This document shows, piece by piece, positions 47,006 through 59,759 of a stretch of 64,000 bases of DNA; position 1 is the stretch's first letter; each line of letters opens with the position of its first letter. The position numbers and the translations under genes are program-made. The notes under the pieces were generated by a model, which worked only from the letters and a program-made list of their open reading frames with translations, was not told the origin of the DNA and searched no databases. The DNA is from Allolobophora icterica. Lineage: Eukaryota > Annelida > Clitellata > Crassiclitellata > Lumbricidae. The stretch covers positions 36,284,659 to 36,348,658 of the forward strand of contig OY744614.1 in NCBI GenBank assembly GCA_963556255.1. Reading direction: 5' to 3'.

Positions 47006-47136
47006 CTTTCACCAATGAAAACATGGAAATTGCCCAACACCATTCAACAGATGGCGCGCTGTATTAGCAATTTCTTGTTGCGCTAATTATGGAATTACGA
47101 CAATTTGTTCAACATCGTCAGATGCAAGCTACTTCT

Positions 47137-47157
47137 AACAGACAGACAGACAGACAT

Positions 47158-47246
<89 letters not shown>
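47137..47246. repeat. (GACA)n microsatellite
   Basis: About 27 GACA units with one CATA variant, followed by purine-rich DNA to about 47420. Confidence 0.97.
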
Positions 47247-47454
47247 ACAGGAGCAAGAGACGGGCGAAGTTGAAGAGAGGGAAGATTAGGATGAGATCGA
47301 GATGGAGAAGAGAAGAGAAGGCTGACTGGGGAGGGGAGATGTGGGAGGGGAGAGGAGGGCAGTGGGAGAAATGGAAAGCAACTGATGTCCCGAAAATAGG
47401 AGGGGATCGATGCATGGGCCAGGAAAAATGAATGGATGTTGGGGAGGGAAGATG

Positions 47455-47650
47455 GGTATGACGCGGCTTCATTTTCTTGGTCTCAGCACATGAGGACGGC
47501 TGGCCAGTCCTCTCCTTCACTGTCTGATCTTACCAACGGCAGTGTGCGGTCAGTGTACTCATTATAGTTGGGCTGCTCGGGGCACAAATGGAGCAGAAAT
47601 TTCACTTCAAATTTATGCGATGGTAAAAATTGAACCTCCGACCTCCTGCA
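47455..47650 (-). mobile_element. SINE, same family as 8560-8930
   Basis: Body matches the 8560 copy; on the minus strand GGAGGTTCAATTTTTACC marks the approximate B box. The head is cut by a MITE-like sequence from about 47655. Confidence 0.65.
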
Positions 47651-47654
47651 TGGG

Positions 47655-47785
47655 TCATCCATAGGCCTAAAGGACGTCCGCAAAATATGACCAACTTTGG
47701 ACCCCTCCCTCCCCCTTGTCCGCATTTGTCCGCATTTGACCTTACCCTCCCCCTCCCCCTTTGCGGACGTCCGCACCCAAAGCCA
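47655..47785. mobile_element. MITE-like element with GCGGACGTCC ends
   Basis: GGGTCATCCATAGGCC..GGACGTCCGC on the left and TTTGCGGACGTCCGCA on the right, with C-rich interior. A relative at 49742-49843 has the same ends in inverted order (TGCGGACGTCCGCA ... GGACGTCCTTTATGGATGACC). Confidence 0.6.
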
Positions 47786-48365
47786 ATGAACGCAGTAAAG
47801 TTTATACCGTGCATCCATTTTAACTTATAATCAGGCCTTAAAATCTGCTAATGCTGATACTGGTTAGCGATATATTCCTTGCTACTCGAAATGTTACTTG
47901 TGTATGCGATGCAATAATTGTTCTGTTGTCTTACTTGCAGTAGAATAGGCCTAGTACTAAGGCATAGATTACGTAACACAAATGATCGTCCAGGGCTGTG
48001 CATGAGCTGGTGCCATGATGCTTGGATACAGCCCAGTCCACTGGTGTAGCCAATGATCTCAAGAACCCCCCTCTCTCCCTCTGTCTGTCTGTCTGTCTGT
48101 GTCTCTCAAAGCCCTGCATCAAATATTAGGGGCCTATTGTGCACTTCGGCTTTACTACTGGCCCAGTCAGCTACGCTGTTTAATAGAGCGCTGCGTCCCG
48201 TGTGCCTCTGCTTAAGATGCATGCGAATGCCGGTTTAGCAATGATCCCGATAGTGGACACCGTGGCTTATTATACAGATTTTAATCTCGGCCTAGCACGG
48301 TCCGTACACGTCGACGACCTTTTTTTAAAATCTTGTCCCCAAAAATTTTTTTCCCCACTTCATGG
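47786..48365. other. unassigned sequence
   Basis: Contains a short (CTGT)n at about 48077-48100. No gene recognised. Confidence 0.35.
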
Positions 48366-48369
48366 AAGG

Positions 48370-48655
48370 ACGGATCCGATCCTATAATATATTTCCTTCT
48401 ACATAATTTTAGGCCTAATAATAATCCTTCAAACTGATTGTTATATAAGTGACCATCGATTGGTGCTTTTGGATAATTATAACGGCGCTATAGAAGTTAT
48501 TAGATTAGTGTACAGTAAAGTAAGTAAATATATCCTTTAGTTTATTGAACCAACTGCAAACCGTACTTTGGTGTAGGCCTACATGAGTTTCATCGAAAGT
48601 TTTAATAAGTGTATATATATATATATTTATTTATTTATTTATTTATTAATAGACT
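48370..48655. repeat. dispersed repeat family B, copy 3, inverted
   Basis: Reverse complement of about 30840-31110. It ends in (TA)n and (TTTA)n. Confidence 0.82.
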
Positions 48656-49740
48656 AGCTGTAACCCGTGAAAAACCACGGTAAATTTATTTTAGAAACTT
48701 TAATGTGATTGAGATAAAAAAAATCGAAAAAATATGGAAGCTGACTGTAACACGTCGATTGCTCCAATGTTAGTAAGTTACATCTCCATCTATCGAATGA
48801 TAATGAACCAATGTCTGATAGATGTCTGCCATCTATCGAATGATAATGAAGTAGAAGTTACGTTCATCGGTTATTATGTCGGTTGATAGAGGCTTTGGGG
48901 TTTAATTTGAAAAATGGCATTTGAATATATTTGTAATAAATATTATATTCGAGATCACAAATGAATCCAAATTTTACAGCATCATAAATTCGCAATGACA
49001 AAGGCGTTATCAGCTTTTTTGAATGACTAGGTTTTTAAACGTTATCTATTGGCGTTCGCGCCATGGCCGGTTGCCCATGTCTGTTGCCAGCCGAGTTGCG
49101 AGCCCGGGATCGCGCCCCGCTGGTGATCGATATGATTTTTGTTTCCATTTTATAATTTTCTAACTACATCAAAACAATGTTAAATTCTAAAAAAAGAAGT
49201 TTGAAACGTATAATGAAAACAACTAACGCGACGCTTTAGCTAGCTCGTGCATATGAAGGCTATAGGCCTAGGCTTAGGACGGATTTTTCGAACCCCACCT
49301 GCGCAGTGACATGATTTTTGTCCAGTGTTTTTACTTTTACAACTCTGAATTTTGGGGATTTTAAAATTTTTATTTGTACTGTACAATGTACATGCATAAT
49401 ATTATATTTATTTTTATGTAGAACATTTTTAAATGGCTTGTGTAGCAAATTCCATCTCGCGTGAATAAATATGCATTCATTTGAAAGTACTTTGAATTTT
49501 CCCCTTCAAATCAGGATTGTAGACGAGAGTATAGGCCTATACGCGGGTATACAGCGTGTACTCACCTCTATATATTGTATAATCACTCACAAAATATTTT
49601 TAGTATACTTTTCAAGCCCAGAGGGTATTAAAGTTCTAGTACACAGCACAAGGTTTTAGGCAATCACGTCACTGTCCGATATGTCTCTCAGGGAAGGTTG
49701 AAACAAGGTGTTTAAAAAACTATCAGATTTAGAAATTGAG
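48656..49740. other. unassigned repeats and AT-rich DNA
   Basis: 48890-48960 matches another part of repeat family B. A GC-rich patch at 49030-49125 contains GGGATCGCGCCCC, a weak B-box-like sequence. 49519-49560 matches the interior of the MITE at 43526. No gene seen. Confidence 0.4.
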
Positions 49741-49741
49741 A

Positions 49742-49843
49742 TGCGGACGTCCGCACTGGTCGTAACCCCCTCCCCCTTGTCCGCATTTGAATGACCCCTC
49801 CCTCCCCTCACTGCGGACGTCCTTTATGGATGACCCCCATGGC
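49742..49843. mobile_element. MITE-like element with GCGGACGTCC ends, copy 2
   Basis: See 47655-47785; C-rich interior (CCCCTCCCCCTTGTCCGCATTTG) is shared. Confidence 0.6.
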
Positions 49844-49978
49844 AGTCAAGCACAACAAACACTAAACTATAACAATGACGCCCTTCCTAATAAGAGCTGC
49901 AGGCAAAACTAGCACGGGGCAGACAAAACTGCAGGAACCATGATATATGACAATTATAATATCAGGGCGAATCTGTCT

Positions 49979-50236
49979 AGAACCCTAGACATTTATACAG
50001 TGCCTCACAGAGTGCTGTCACTGATGACCTGCGTAAAGTTCATTAGTAACAGAGTTAATCGGTAAGTAACTGATATTGGTGATATTGAACTGAATTTTGG
50101 GCATTAGAACCCTAGACATTTATACAGTGCCTCACAGAGTGCTGTCACTGATGACCTGCGTAAAGTTCATTAGTAACAGAGTTAATCGGTAAGTAACTGA
50201 TATTGGTGATATTGAACTGAATTTTGGGCATTAGAA
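49979..50236. repeat. 127-bp perfect tandem duplication
   Basis: Units 49979-50105 and 50106-50232 appear identical, beginning AGAACCCTAGACATTTATAC. Each contains GAATTTTGGGCATT at its end. Confidence 0.95.
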
Positions 50237-50579
50237 TCGTCCAGGAAGCATGTGACAAAGATGTGGAGGAATTCTGAAGAATGACAATAATGATAACAAT
50301 ACAATGGAAGCTGTTAGAAAAGGTAAGGTTAAGTGATGTGAGGTGCAGTTAGGTAGAGGAGGTGAAGTAAGGCAAGGAAGGTTAGGTGAGGTAACTGCCG
50401 GACCACTACAGGCTGGTTTCATCGTTACTGTCTATATTCATCATTCGTCAGCAAGACAATAATTATAACAATACAATGGAAGCTGTTAGAAAACCTGAGG
50501 TTGAGGGATTATTATCGTGCATTTATTCAGCACCACGAAAGAATCAATTGACGGTGCAGAACAGTTGTGAGTGAAAAAT

Positions 50580-50705
50580 GTGCTCAAGGTCCCTACACAG
50601 TATAGCTATATCAGAGGAAGCTGACACCCATACTCTCCGTGTTACAAGGTGAGCACTCTAACCAATACGATGTGATCTGCAGACACAACACCAATTGAGC
50701 AACTG
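50580..50705 (-). mobile_element. tRNA-like SINE family E, copy 1
   Basis: Minus strand: TTGGTTAGAGTGCTCACCTTG resembles an A box, and GGGACCTTGAGC marks the far end. GTGCTCACCTTG and GGGACCTTGA are shared with 54577-54700 and 55497-55622. Confidence 0.5.
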
Positions 50706-50890
50706 AACAACCAGGCCACATAGCTTGACAACGAATTGTCAGTCTCACACAATGCACCTGGATTCGAAGTCCGAACGCTGAGGAGAATATCAAACCCATG
50801 CAGAAGCAATGCCTAGTCTTTTCCGAACAGTAATATCAGTCTTAATTAGTAACTTCTACAGCGCCGGTGTCTGATGCACAAGGCACCAAC

Positions 50891-51312
50891 CATAGGCGCC
50901 GACTTTTGCTTTTGTCTCTGGGTGCCAGTCAGGGGCGGATCCAGAAGGTTTATCAAAGTTTTAAAGGACCAACGGAACTGTTTTAGGAAATCATCTCTGA
51001 AAAGAAACTGATGGCCTTTCTTTTGTTTAGTCATCCGTGTGCAAACATAAGAAAATTTTTAATGGGGGACCATGGCCGGATTGCCCCCCCCCCCGGATCC
51101 GCCTCTGGTGCCAGTGCATATTTTAAGATAATTCTCCTAAAATTTGACGCCTTTTTAAAGGAATTCATCCCCCGAAAAAATGTGACGACCTTGTTTTAGG
51201 AACACCCAAACAAATTGAATTTAAGGTCCGAATTCTTCTGGGTGCCAGGCCCCCACTGAACTTTTCTCTGGGTGCATTGGCACCCAAGGCCCCTAAGAAG
51301 TCGGCGCCTATG
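50891..51312. mobile_element. hAT MITE, CATAGGCGCCGACTT family, copy 2 (422 bp, composite)
   Basis: Ends CATAGGCGCCGACTTTTG and its inverted partner. Exact 8-bp target duplication GCACCAAC (50883-50890, 51313-51320). Inserted in repeat family D. Carries an internal MITE at 50930-51107. Confidence 0.94.
50930..51107. mobile_element. inner hAT MITE, CAG(A/G)GGCGGATCC family (178 bp)
   Basis: Left end CAGGGGCGGATCCAG, right end as reverse complement CAGAGGCGGATCCGG. Exact 8-bp target duplication GTGCCAGT (50922-50929, 51108-51115) inside the outer MITE. Confidence 0.92.
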
Positions 51313-51399
51313 GCACCAACCAATAGCAAACCAAAACCAACTCGTAATCAGGTCAACATCCAAAAGATCAGCCTCTTAGGCAGAAAGAGCCTACCGCGG

Positions 51400-54300
51400 C
51401 TTAGCAATATGAAACAGACAAGTTTTAAGTTGAGCACCAAATGACACAACCGATCATACAAGGAGGGATTCCAAAATTTAGATCTAGCAACCGTACCCTA
51501 ATCTTTATATTCTTTAGGGTTCATCTCTACCTTACGGTATAAAATAATCACTTTATAAGTAAGAACTGAGAATTGTCGAGTCAAGAACACCAGCAACAAT
51601 ATCCTCGATATTAATAAATATCTTTATTACTTCATAATATTCAGGCAGTAATGACTAGTGACATGATAGCTAATGCAGTGTAAACTTGAAATTTCACACC
51701 CTGTAACAGTGACAAGACACACAACCACAACTTGTGAACAATTTAACAGAACACAATGTAACCAATTACTACACTACTAGTGTTTGCAAGATACAACTTC
51801 CATTACGCCACTATACAACCATTCGGTAACAGCGTGCCAAAATACTTGGCCCGTAAACTCTCAAATGCACAACCAGTCAATTGTTACAATCAGTCATATT
51901 TTTATAATGTACTTAACTAATAATTCAAATAAGAATGTCATGCTTTCTGCAAAAACTTTGCTCTTCCACACCTTTGAGAACCATTGGTTATTACCTGGAG
52001 ATTTTTCAAGACCTCAAGGATCGTTCCTAGTGCAAGTGAAAAAGATAAATAAAAGATCAAGTTTCTCACACATCAAGCTTTCTCTCTCACATCAAGCTTC
52101 CCCTCAAGTAAGTTTTACAACACTCTTTTTTGGCACACGATTCTTCAAGAATAATAATAATAACAATAATAATAACAATAATAATAATAATAAATACTGA
52201 AAATAACAATAATTAATAATAATAATAATAAAGAGCAATAACAAAATACAGCTTAATTAACAAGTACTGTTACTTAATTAGTATGTGTAGTAACCACCTT
52301 GTCACCTTGTGCTGTCAGCTCGTGGAGCTCTAGCGATCGTCCTGGTGAACACACATATTAAAATTAATACAGAATTTTTATTACAACTGTTATGTCAGCT
52401 GCAGACGCATGTAATTTTTATTACAACTTTTATCACAATTCGCCACACATTGCATATTCGTTACGTTAGTCACAACTGGTAGAGATTACATACCTGTTAA
52501 CATGCATTTACACAAACTCCCCCAAAGTGTGGTGTCAAAGACAAGCTAAGTCAGCAGCCTTCTCATGCTCAAAATGTTCCTTTGTTTCTGCATCATGGCA
52601 TCTGCAGCTCACATAAGATAAGATCAGATCAGAATGACCAGAGCAGTTCTTGGACAGTATGAAATGCTGAGAGGAGCACTGGACTTGACAATGACTGAGG
52701 ACAATGGGGGATCATTTATACGTACCCAACGCCACCAAATGGCTGGCATCATGAACTGATGATGATGATGATGATGATGAGGCAGTACAGTCTCGATAAA
52801 TCTTCAATCACTTCTCCAAAATTTAAATCCCCACCACACAAAAACTAATAAGTAATACATTCAGTGTGTTCATTTCTTGCCAAGATAAAGTGGCTCATCA
52901 AAACACAGAAATTCAAATGCAGTAAAATAAGATTACGATCCACCACACAGATCATATCGCTCATTGATCATTTCAAAGAGGTAGCTACTGGCTTTCAGGT
53001 CAAACACTTGTGCCAAGTCACATCAGCAAATATCCCAATTTGACAAACACTTGGAATAAAATTGGTCATTAAGCATAAATTCTAAGATATTTAATTAGTT
53101 TCACTGCCACGATACTGCATGCATATAAAAAAATATCATTTACCAGCTAAATTCAACCTCGGAAGTCATTCTTCGACGTAACACAGCTCAGCAGCACTGT
53201 ACAGTGTTACTCTTACAAAGCGGCAGAGTGCCAGGTGATTCATCATTCATCTCAGCATGATTTCTTTACAGACGAACAACTTTTACTTAGGGAACTCCAG
53301 AATCATTTAGCCCAGGAAGAAATGTCTCCAAGAGTTAGGACGTTTAAACAATGTTCAGTTACATCAAATTACATCGATCATTGAAAAATGATTCTATTAC
53401 ACTAAATGAGGAACATCTGTTGTGAAATAACAATTCCAAAATGTTTCAGAATTCACATGATACAAATATGCAGGTGCACAAAAACTCAATCGGCATCGAC
53501 TGATGCTTTAATACGCTCCACTTTGCATCACGGCCACACAAGCTCTAGAAGTAAATAAAGAAATGACAATGTCAATAACAAACTGTTCATAAATCAAAAG
53601 CCTTAAAGATGAGGTCTGATTTTCTTTTCCAGAAATCAGTTTGTTCACTCCAACAATTTTTCATTCTTGAGATGATGATATAAATAATAATAATAATTAC
53701 TAATACTACTACTACTACTAATAATAATAATAATAGTTGTCTGTTTTGGGCATCTTGGATTGGAGCAGTCGGAAGATAGATCGCAACTAAAGACCAAATG
53801 ACGGTCTTTAGGTCCAATTAACTGAAAACAGTCAATTTAATTAGTCTGTTTATGAGTTTGTTGGCTTTATGGAGAATTAAATTTGTCATAATAATAATAA
53901 TGATGATGATAATAATAATAATGACAATTAGCGACAGAACAATCTACCTAATAACTTCGGACAATGCACATAACAGCGTAGTATAGAACCTGCGACAGAG
54001 TTACAACACCTACGGGCGTACCAGAGATGCCATCAATTGTACATTAGTTCTCGACAACGAACTAAGCGCTTATTGCTACACCTGTGCCAGTTGCTAAGCA
54101 ACAAGTAAACAGCAAAATCTACCACGAAACACAAAAAGAAGTTTTAATACTGTGATCCTTTAAACTGTGACTTACATGTATATACTAAACATTACGGAAA
54201 TGAGATCACAACTGAAACAACACCAAGGTCAACTTCTGTAGTAGAACTATTTTGATCTAGAATACTCAACTCACAGGCATATTTATAAGCAGTTCCCACA

Positions 54301-54570
54301 ACAAGATCCACGTTTACAGAAGGTACATTGAATGGAATGTTTCTGCTGAACAAACCTGAAAATGAATTAATTGCTGGCCATGATAATAACAAAACACCAA
54401 ATGCCCCACTTTACTCTTAGCATTATTGCAGAAAGCAGCGTCACATTGCACGTGCAATCAAGATGTATGGCAATGAAATTCAAGCCAGAAATTACAGGAA
54501 AACACTGCCTTTGTTACTGTTAGCCCTTGAAGATGTGTTCCTATGTGTTCAGGAACTACTTTTGGCTAAA
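51400..54570. other. intergenic sequence, no gene recognised
   Basis: AT-rich with short AAT/ATG trinucleotide tracts (about 52150-52235, 52757-52780, 53680-53735, 53888-53930). Frames of up to 138 codons are repeat-based or lack family features. The 3' UTR of the endophilin gene may extend into the right part. Confidence 0.4.
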
Positions 54571-54576
54571 ACACAC

Positions 54577-54700
54577 TCTCGTTCAAGGTCCCTTCACAGT
54601 AACCGTCTCAGGGAAGGCTTGCACAAGGTCAGCCTTCACAAGGCAAGTGCTCAAACAATTAGCCTCTATTGCTGTCAGTCACAAGTCAATAACAACACCA
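54577..54700 (-). mobile_element. tRNA-like SINE family E, copy 2
   Basis: CTCGTTCAAGGTCC(C/G)TTCACAGTAACC and CAGTCACAAGTCAATAACAA are shared with 55497-55622. It lies just 3' of the endophilin SH3 exon. Confidence 0.6.
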
Positions 54701-55208
54701 AAATCCTCAAAATCCTTAACAGATTTATAACTCCACATAAACTTACAATTTCCCCAAAACAGGAACAGCCTAATCACTTCACCACCTAGAGACTCACAAT
54801 TTCATTGCTGAGATCATGCTGTGTTAATAGTTTTCATATCATGATTTGCTCGTTAAACAATTCAAAACGTCAGAAAATTGTGGTGTAAAATTAATTAAAA
54901 AAAGCTTACTACCACAAAAAGAAGGTAGGAGACAAGTGGTTTCTTTGCAAGCACAAAGTGCTGACTGAAATTTGCAAATATTCCAAAAAAATACAGATCC
55001 AACAAACACAATAAAAATCAAATGAAACCAAATTAATTCGCAACAGCAAAAACATTACTGAAAACACGCAAGCGCCGACATGCCGACACGCAGCCGGGCT
55101 CTCGCAACCCGCCACAACATAACAACCAGAGTCGTCAGCACCCAGTACGTAGCCTTAGCACAACCAAACTGTGTGTCTGTGACTAGATCTGGCGCTGCTC
55201 AGAAAGCC

Positions 55209-58200
55209 TCAATAATCCGACGGAAGGTCGACAAGTACTTTGACGTAGTTGACTGGAAAGTACCCGGTTTGACCGTTGATGGATCCCTCGAGCCAGTTGT
55301 CATCTATGTGGGTCAGCAGTTGAATGACATCACCTTCCTTGAAGCCGAGCTCTCCCTCGTTTTCGGCCTCAAAGTCGTACAGCGCTTCACAACATGGACT
55401 CTTGGAGATGCCTGCAGCAAAAACAAGACTTATTAATTACTTTATATCTCATAGCATCAAGTGTCAGTAAATGATGTTCAGAAAATGTGCACGAAGGACT
55501 CGTTCAAGGTCCGTTCACAGTAACCATCTCAGGGAAGGAAGGCTTGCACAAAGGTGAGCCTTCACAAGGTGAGTACTCAAACATTTAGCTACTGTTGCTA
55601 TCAGTCACAAGTCAATAACAAAAGCAGCTATGCTCTGTGCCATTCTTCATTCTAGTTAACTGAAAATATCTTAATATCAAACCACTTCTGTTAATAACTG
55701 ATACACAATGCAAACAACCTACTATTGTATTTACCAGGCCAACTGCTTTGACAGTATTCAATTTTATCACTGAAGAAACCAAGTGCTTCTATTCCATCCT
55801 ATGACATTACCATAGAAACCATGTTCACCTATATTTCACTCTGATTACCATAAAAGCCATTCACAAACACCATCCCTCCATGCTATCATCTGAAAGTTAA
55901 AACAGTTTATAAAAGCCATGAAACTCAGATAGTCAGACACAGACAGACAGACATACAGACAGACTGCCAGCCAGACAGATAGCCAGCCAGCCAGCCAGGT
56001 AGACAGCCAGCCAGCCAAACAGACAGTGTCTGTCTACACACTCTCGTTTTCGCTTTCTATTCTCCGTCTCCCAATCTCCAATTTCATTATTGTAATTGGT
56101 AGAGTCGTGCCTTAGTAAGCATGTCTTGGCCATCATTTTGCACGAGAACTCGGCATTCACTTAGCACCATAGTAAAGTCAGGCAAGTGTCTTTTCATTTC
56201 GTGCAATGTCTGCGTAAAGATCAACTGCCGTGAGCACAGAGAATGATCTGGTTATATCTCTTACAAATGTTTCAAGTGTAGGAATGTATGTATGTATGTA
56301 TGCACACACACACACATGCACGCGCGCGCTCATGCACGCACACACACCTGACTGGTTAAGTGGCTCCTCTAATGAACCTAGCAAAAACCTCTCTTCTGTT
56401 GCCACAACTTAAAAGGCACAAATCAAATGTTAAGCTACTTGCTAGCACCACTGTCCAGAAGATCTGTATTAGCGGACTGATCTTCTGGATGTTGACCGTA
56501 TAATGGTATGGTTTGATGCACTGTTGGTCAAAGCCTTTTGCAGTACACACTGGCACAATAGAAGTTACTAATTATATTTAGATACACAAATAAACAGGAA
56601 GTCAATGTGTTAAAAGCAACAATCGACCCAAAACCAGGTAGCTCTTAACAAGAACAGCGATAAGCTCAAGCATTTTCCACCACCAAGAAATAAAATTCAC
56701 CAATTTATTCAGAGTAAATAGGACTGAACAATATTACGTGCTCAGATTAAAAATTAAATGCAACGTGTGGGTGCTGGAACCAGTGCAAACAAAACAACAG
56801 GAAGGAAACAATTCTGCTAAAGAGCACAGAAACAGGTAACAGTAGTAACACAGGTAATACATGCAGAATGTAGTACATTAGTAAGTACATAAATATATAT
56901 ATATATTTACAACTGTATTTACAACTGTATATTTATACATTGATAACGATTAAACAGCGTGGCAGTCCATCGGTTACTGTGCATGTCTGTAAATCTGGAG
57001 GTTGTTTTTAGAGCTAAGGCAGTACACCACGACTACATCGGAGAGATTTGCAGAATCTAATGAGACTCTCTTGTCAGATCACAGGTGCCTCATTTCGTTA
57101 ATGAGATATGGTACAACTCTAAAAGTAGCTAGACCGCTTTGAAAGAAGGAACAGTGCATTCTGAGAAATGGATTAAGAAAAAATCTCCAGGTAATCGTAA
57201 TCCAAATTTCTCCAAATTTCTAAGCGCTTATCTACAGCTAAGCTCAAAGCACCAGCTTATTTAGAGGGTTTGTCCTGAGATTGATGTCCATTGGCAGTCT
57301 GAGTCCGGTTGCCAGGGAGACCAGAGAAAGACAGAGCAGCTGTTGGGGGGGGGGTTTGTTGAGGTAAGGAGAGGCGGCTTAAGATGAATGGCAAACTACT
57401 AGGAGAGAAGGCTACAAGATATATGGACTGGCATATTATAAAGAGGCATAATTAAAGCAGGAATGACTTTGTAAGAATCTTGTACAGATGCAAAATTGCT
57501 GTAAACTTAGTCAAAGAAAATTTCCAGTAACCTACCAGGTAAGAATAGAAATCAACTACACTGGCAAATCACTGATTGCATTCCTACTTTTCAATATAAA
57601 CATGAGGAAACGTTTATTAACAGCAAATACAGAACTACACTTGATTGAACAGCATATGAAATGGATACACAGGTAACTGCCTGACAAAAGGCATTCCACA
57701 GCAAATGAAACTGATGCATGTTAAAAAAAGAGGAAATCTGGAATACAGAGACACATTCACCACTTATGACTAGTTGGCAAAGGTAAAGGCTAGATGAGGA
57801 TTACCTGCTGTGCTTAGGCTCTCTGTTAACAGCAGAAATGAACACAAACATGTAATACAGTCACACCACAGATCCGCAATCACTCAGCCAGATATGAGGC
57901 TTCGTTGTCACTCCATAAAAACCATGTATAACTCGACTAATTTTACTGCTGTAAAATGTCGCAACCAGAATGCTAACAAAATTGTGTTTAGAAAGAGCAC
58001 TTTGTGTCCTATTACCAGACACTCCTGCGTGGTCATTTGTCAAAGGTCAACGTGTTAGACTTTTATGCATTCTAGCCCATGCAGCAGAGGGCCTGCTTTG
58101 AAACTAGAGTACCACGTAGCGCTTGAAAATATCCTCTGAACAATCACAAAAGTACTGGCATTAAAAATTGCACTCTCTATGACAATGCATCAATCAACAG

Positions 58201-59742
58201 CAACAGCTTGTGCATTAAGGACTTGCCCTTTGTGTCTCGCACGCTAACCTTCTCACGGACAGCTCACACCTTTCCACTCTGTATTATAAGACGAGTTTGA
58301 AGGTTACAGCAGAGACAAGAACCCAGACAGACAAACACTGCATAAAACAAAGTGAATTAACAAGTTTCTACAAGAAGCCTACATCTTCAAGAATCATAAG
58401 ACTGTTTCGTTGACATATCATACCTCTTGAAGTTGCTGAGTTTGACTTGCTCTCATGTAGATTGTAGCCAGATGTATCGGAAACATCGAAAATTTCACTG
58501 TTCGACTTTGATGAAATTTTCTTTGGAACGTACTCCTTACGTGGTCGACTCGCAGCATCACTGCATCTACACAACCAGCAAAACAGACTTCAGTCCAGCC
58601 TTAAAAACCATCGTAAATAACATAGGTTTGTTCACAACTACAATTAAAAGGCTAAAGGTTCTGCAAAAAATGCTTAGAATACAACTCAACAAAACAAAAT
58701 TTAACTTTGATCTTCAATTGAAAATAATCAAATCAACTGACATCACGATTTCACTATATACCTGACACACAGGATGTGATTTGTAGTTTTCATTGTAGGA
58801 TGGACAAGAAGACCTTACTTACTTACTTATTTACTTGCCTATGAGCATGAGAAGACTGTACTGAGAAAATGAGAGGTAGTCAGAACTCCTTTAGCTCACA
58901 CCCTGAACATGTGAGAGACAGTCTACTCACTTTCGCTTGAGGGAGTCCATCAGGGCCTGAAGAGTGTCAACGGACTGCTGGTGGTAAAGAAGTTCTGCTT
59001 CAATGAATGCAGACAGCTGCAGCAACTGCTCCGACTGTCACACAATAACAATTGCAATCAATTAGAACAATGCCCATCATCACCTCTAACAATGCCCGTA
59101 TTCATCTATAACAATAAGATAAGATAAGAATATTCTTTAATATACCAATTGCTATCCGCATTTTGGTTTACATACATGGTTATGATCAAACAACGTTAAA
59201 GCAGTCCACATATTATCCTTAAAATGGCCATCTTCATCTATAACAATGCCCATCTTTATCTATAACAATGCCCATCTTTATCTATAACAATGCCCATCTT
59301 CATCTATAAACAATGCCCATCTTCATCTGTAACAATGCCCATCATCACCCATAACAATGCCCATGTTCATTAATAACAATGCCCGACTAACCAAACGCAC
59401 TTACTCATCTCTCCAACTTGCTTACCCACTGTACCCACACTCTTGGTTTCCTTGACCTATCAGATTTTGACAAGGCTACTCCAACGGCTTCTGTTTTGGC
59501 TACTGTTTGACTTGAAGCAGCCACTGAGTGATGCCTTGCACATTTGATAATGGCCCTACAGATTAGCCCAGTGCTATATAAATGGCTGGTATTACTACTT
59601 TACAGTTTGCGATGACTGTCTTAGAATTCTGTAGCTGAACTGACATCATTGTCCAGTAGGTTGTGCATAGCGGTCTCAGCCAAGACCTTGCTCTCATCGA
59701 ACTTCTCCTCAGCTGCATGAATCTCCTCATCCATCCCAGTAG
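55209..59742 (-). CDS. SH3GL: endophilin-A (SH3GL family), 3' part, four exons
   Basis: Minus-strand exons with consistent phases: 59742-59645 ([20 protein letters not shown], donor GTCAGT); 59034-58931 ([20 protein letters not shown], donor GTGAGT); 58560-58424 ([20 protein letters not shown], donor GTATGA; the start may instead be 58568); 55411-55209 (SH3 domain). The first two encode the end of the BAR domain, the third a variable linker, the last the SH3 domain with [27 protein letters not shown] and [12 protein letters not shown], ending LPSDY and TGA at 55209. ALYDF, the Trp and PxxY positions needed to bind proline-rich partners such as dynamin and synaptojanin are intact. [11 protein letters not shown] separates it from endophilin B. 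In other animals it bends membranes at endocytic sites and synaptic vesicles. The start codon and about 200 BAR residues are not found in the window. Confidence 0.94.
55497..55622 (-). mobile_element. tRNA-like SINE family E, copy 3 (endophilin intron)
   Basis: About 85-90% similar by eye to 54577-54700. It lies just 5' of the SH3 exon. Confidence 0.6.
55935..56025. repeat. (ACAG)/(AGCC) tetranucleotide array
   Basis: CAGACAGA units followed by (CAGC)n, inside the endophilin intron. Confidence 0.9.
56284..56347. repeat. (TATG)n-(CA)n-(CG)n short array
   Basis: TATG units, then CACACA, then CGCGCG within the endophilin intron. Confidence 0.85.
56350..58420. other. endophilin intron, remaining part
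   Basis: Contains an inverted fragment of repeat family D (about 56455-56500) and a 90-bp repeat (about 57175-57265) shared with 60935-61015 and more weakly 3725-3795 (TCCAAATTTCTAA, AGCTAAGC(T/A)CAAAGCA). No further exon was found. Confidence 0.45.
59075..59390. repeat. minisatellite, ATCTATAACAATGCCCATCTT unit, in endophilin intron
   Basis: About 22-23 bp units repeated about ten times with one insertion between 59115 and 59215. Confidence 0.92.
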
Positions 59743-59759
59743 CTGTAATGACAAACCAC

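Noticed and set aside
47089..47289. Plus-strand ATG frame divergent from MOCS2A
   Set aside because: After 17 codons it runs into the (GACA)n array; no evidence of a gene.
54192..54392. 66-codon minus-strand frame downstream of the endophilin SH3 exon
   Set aside because: No family match, and it follows the endophilin stop codon.
55080..55436. 118-codon plus-strand frame
   Set aside because: It is the antisense shadow of the SH3 exon.
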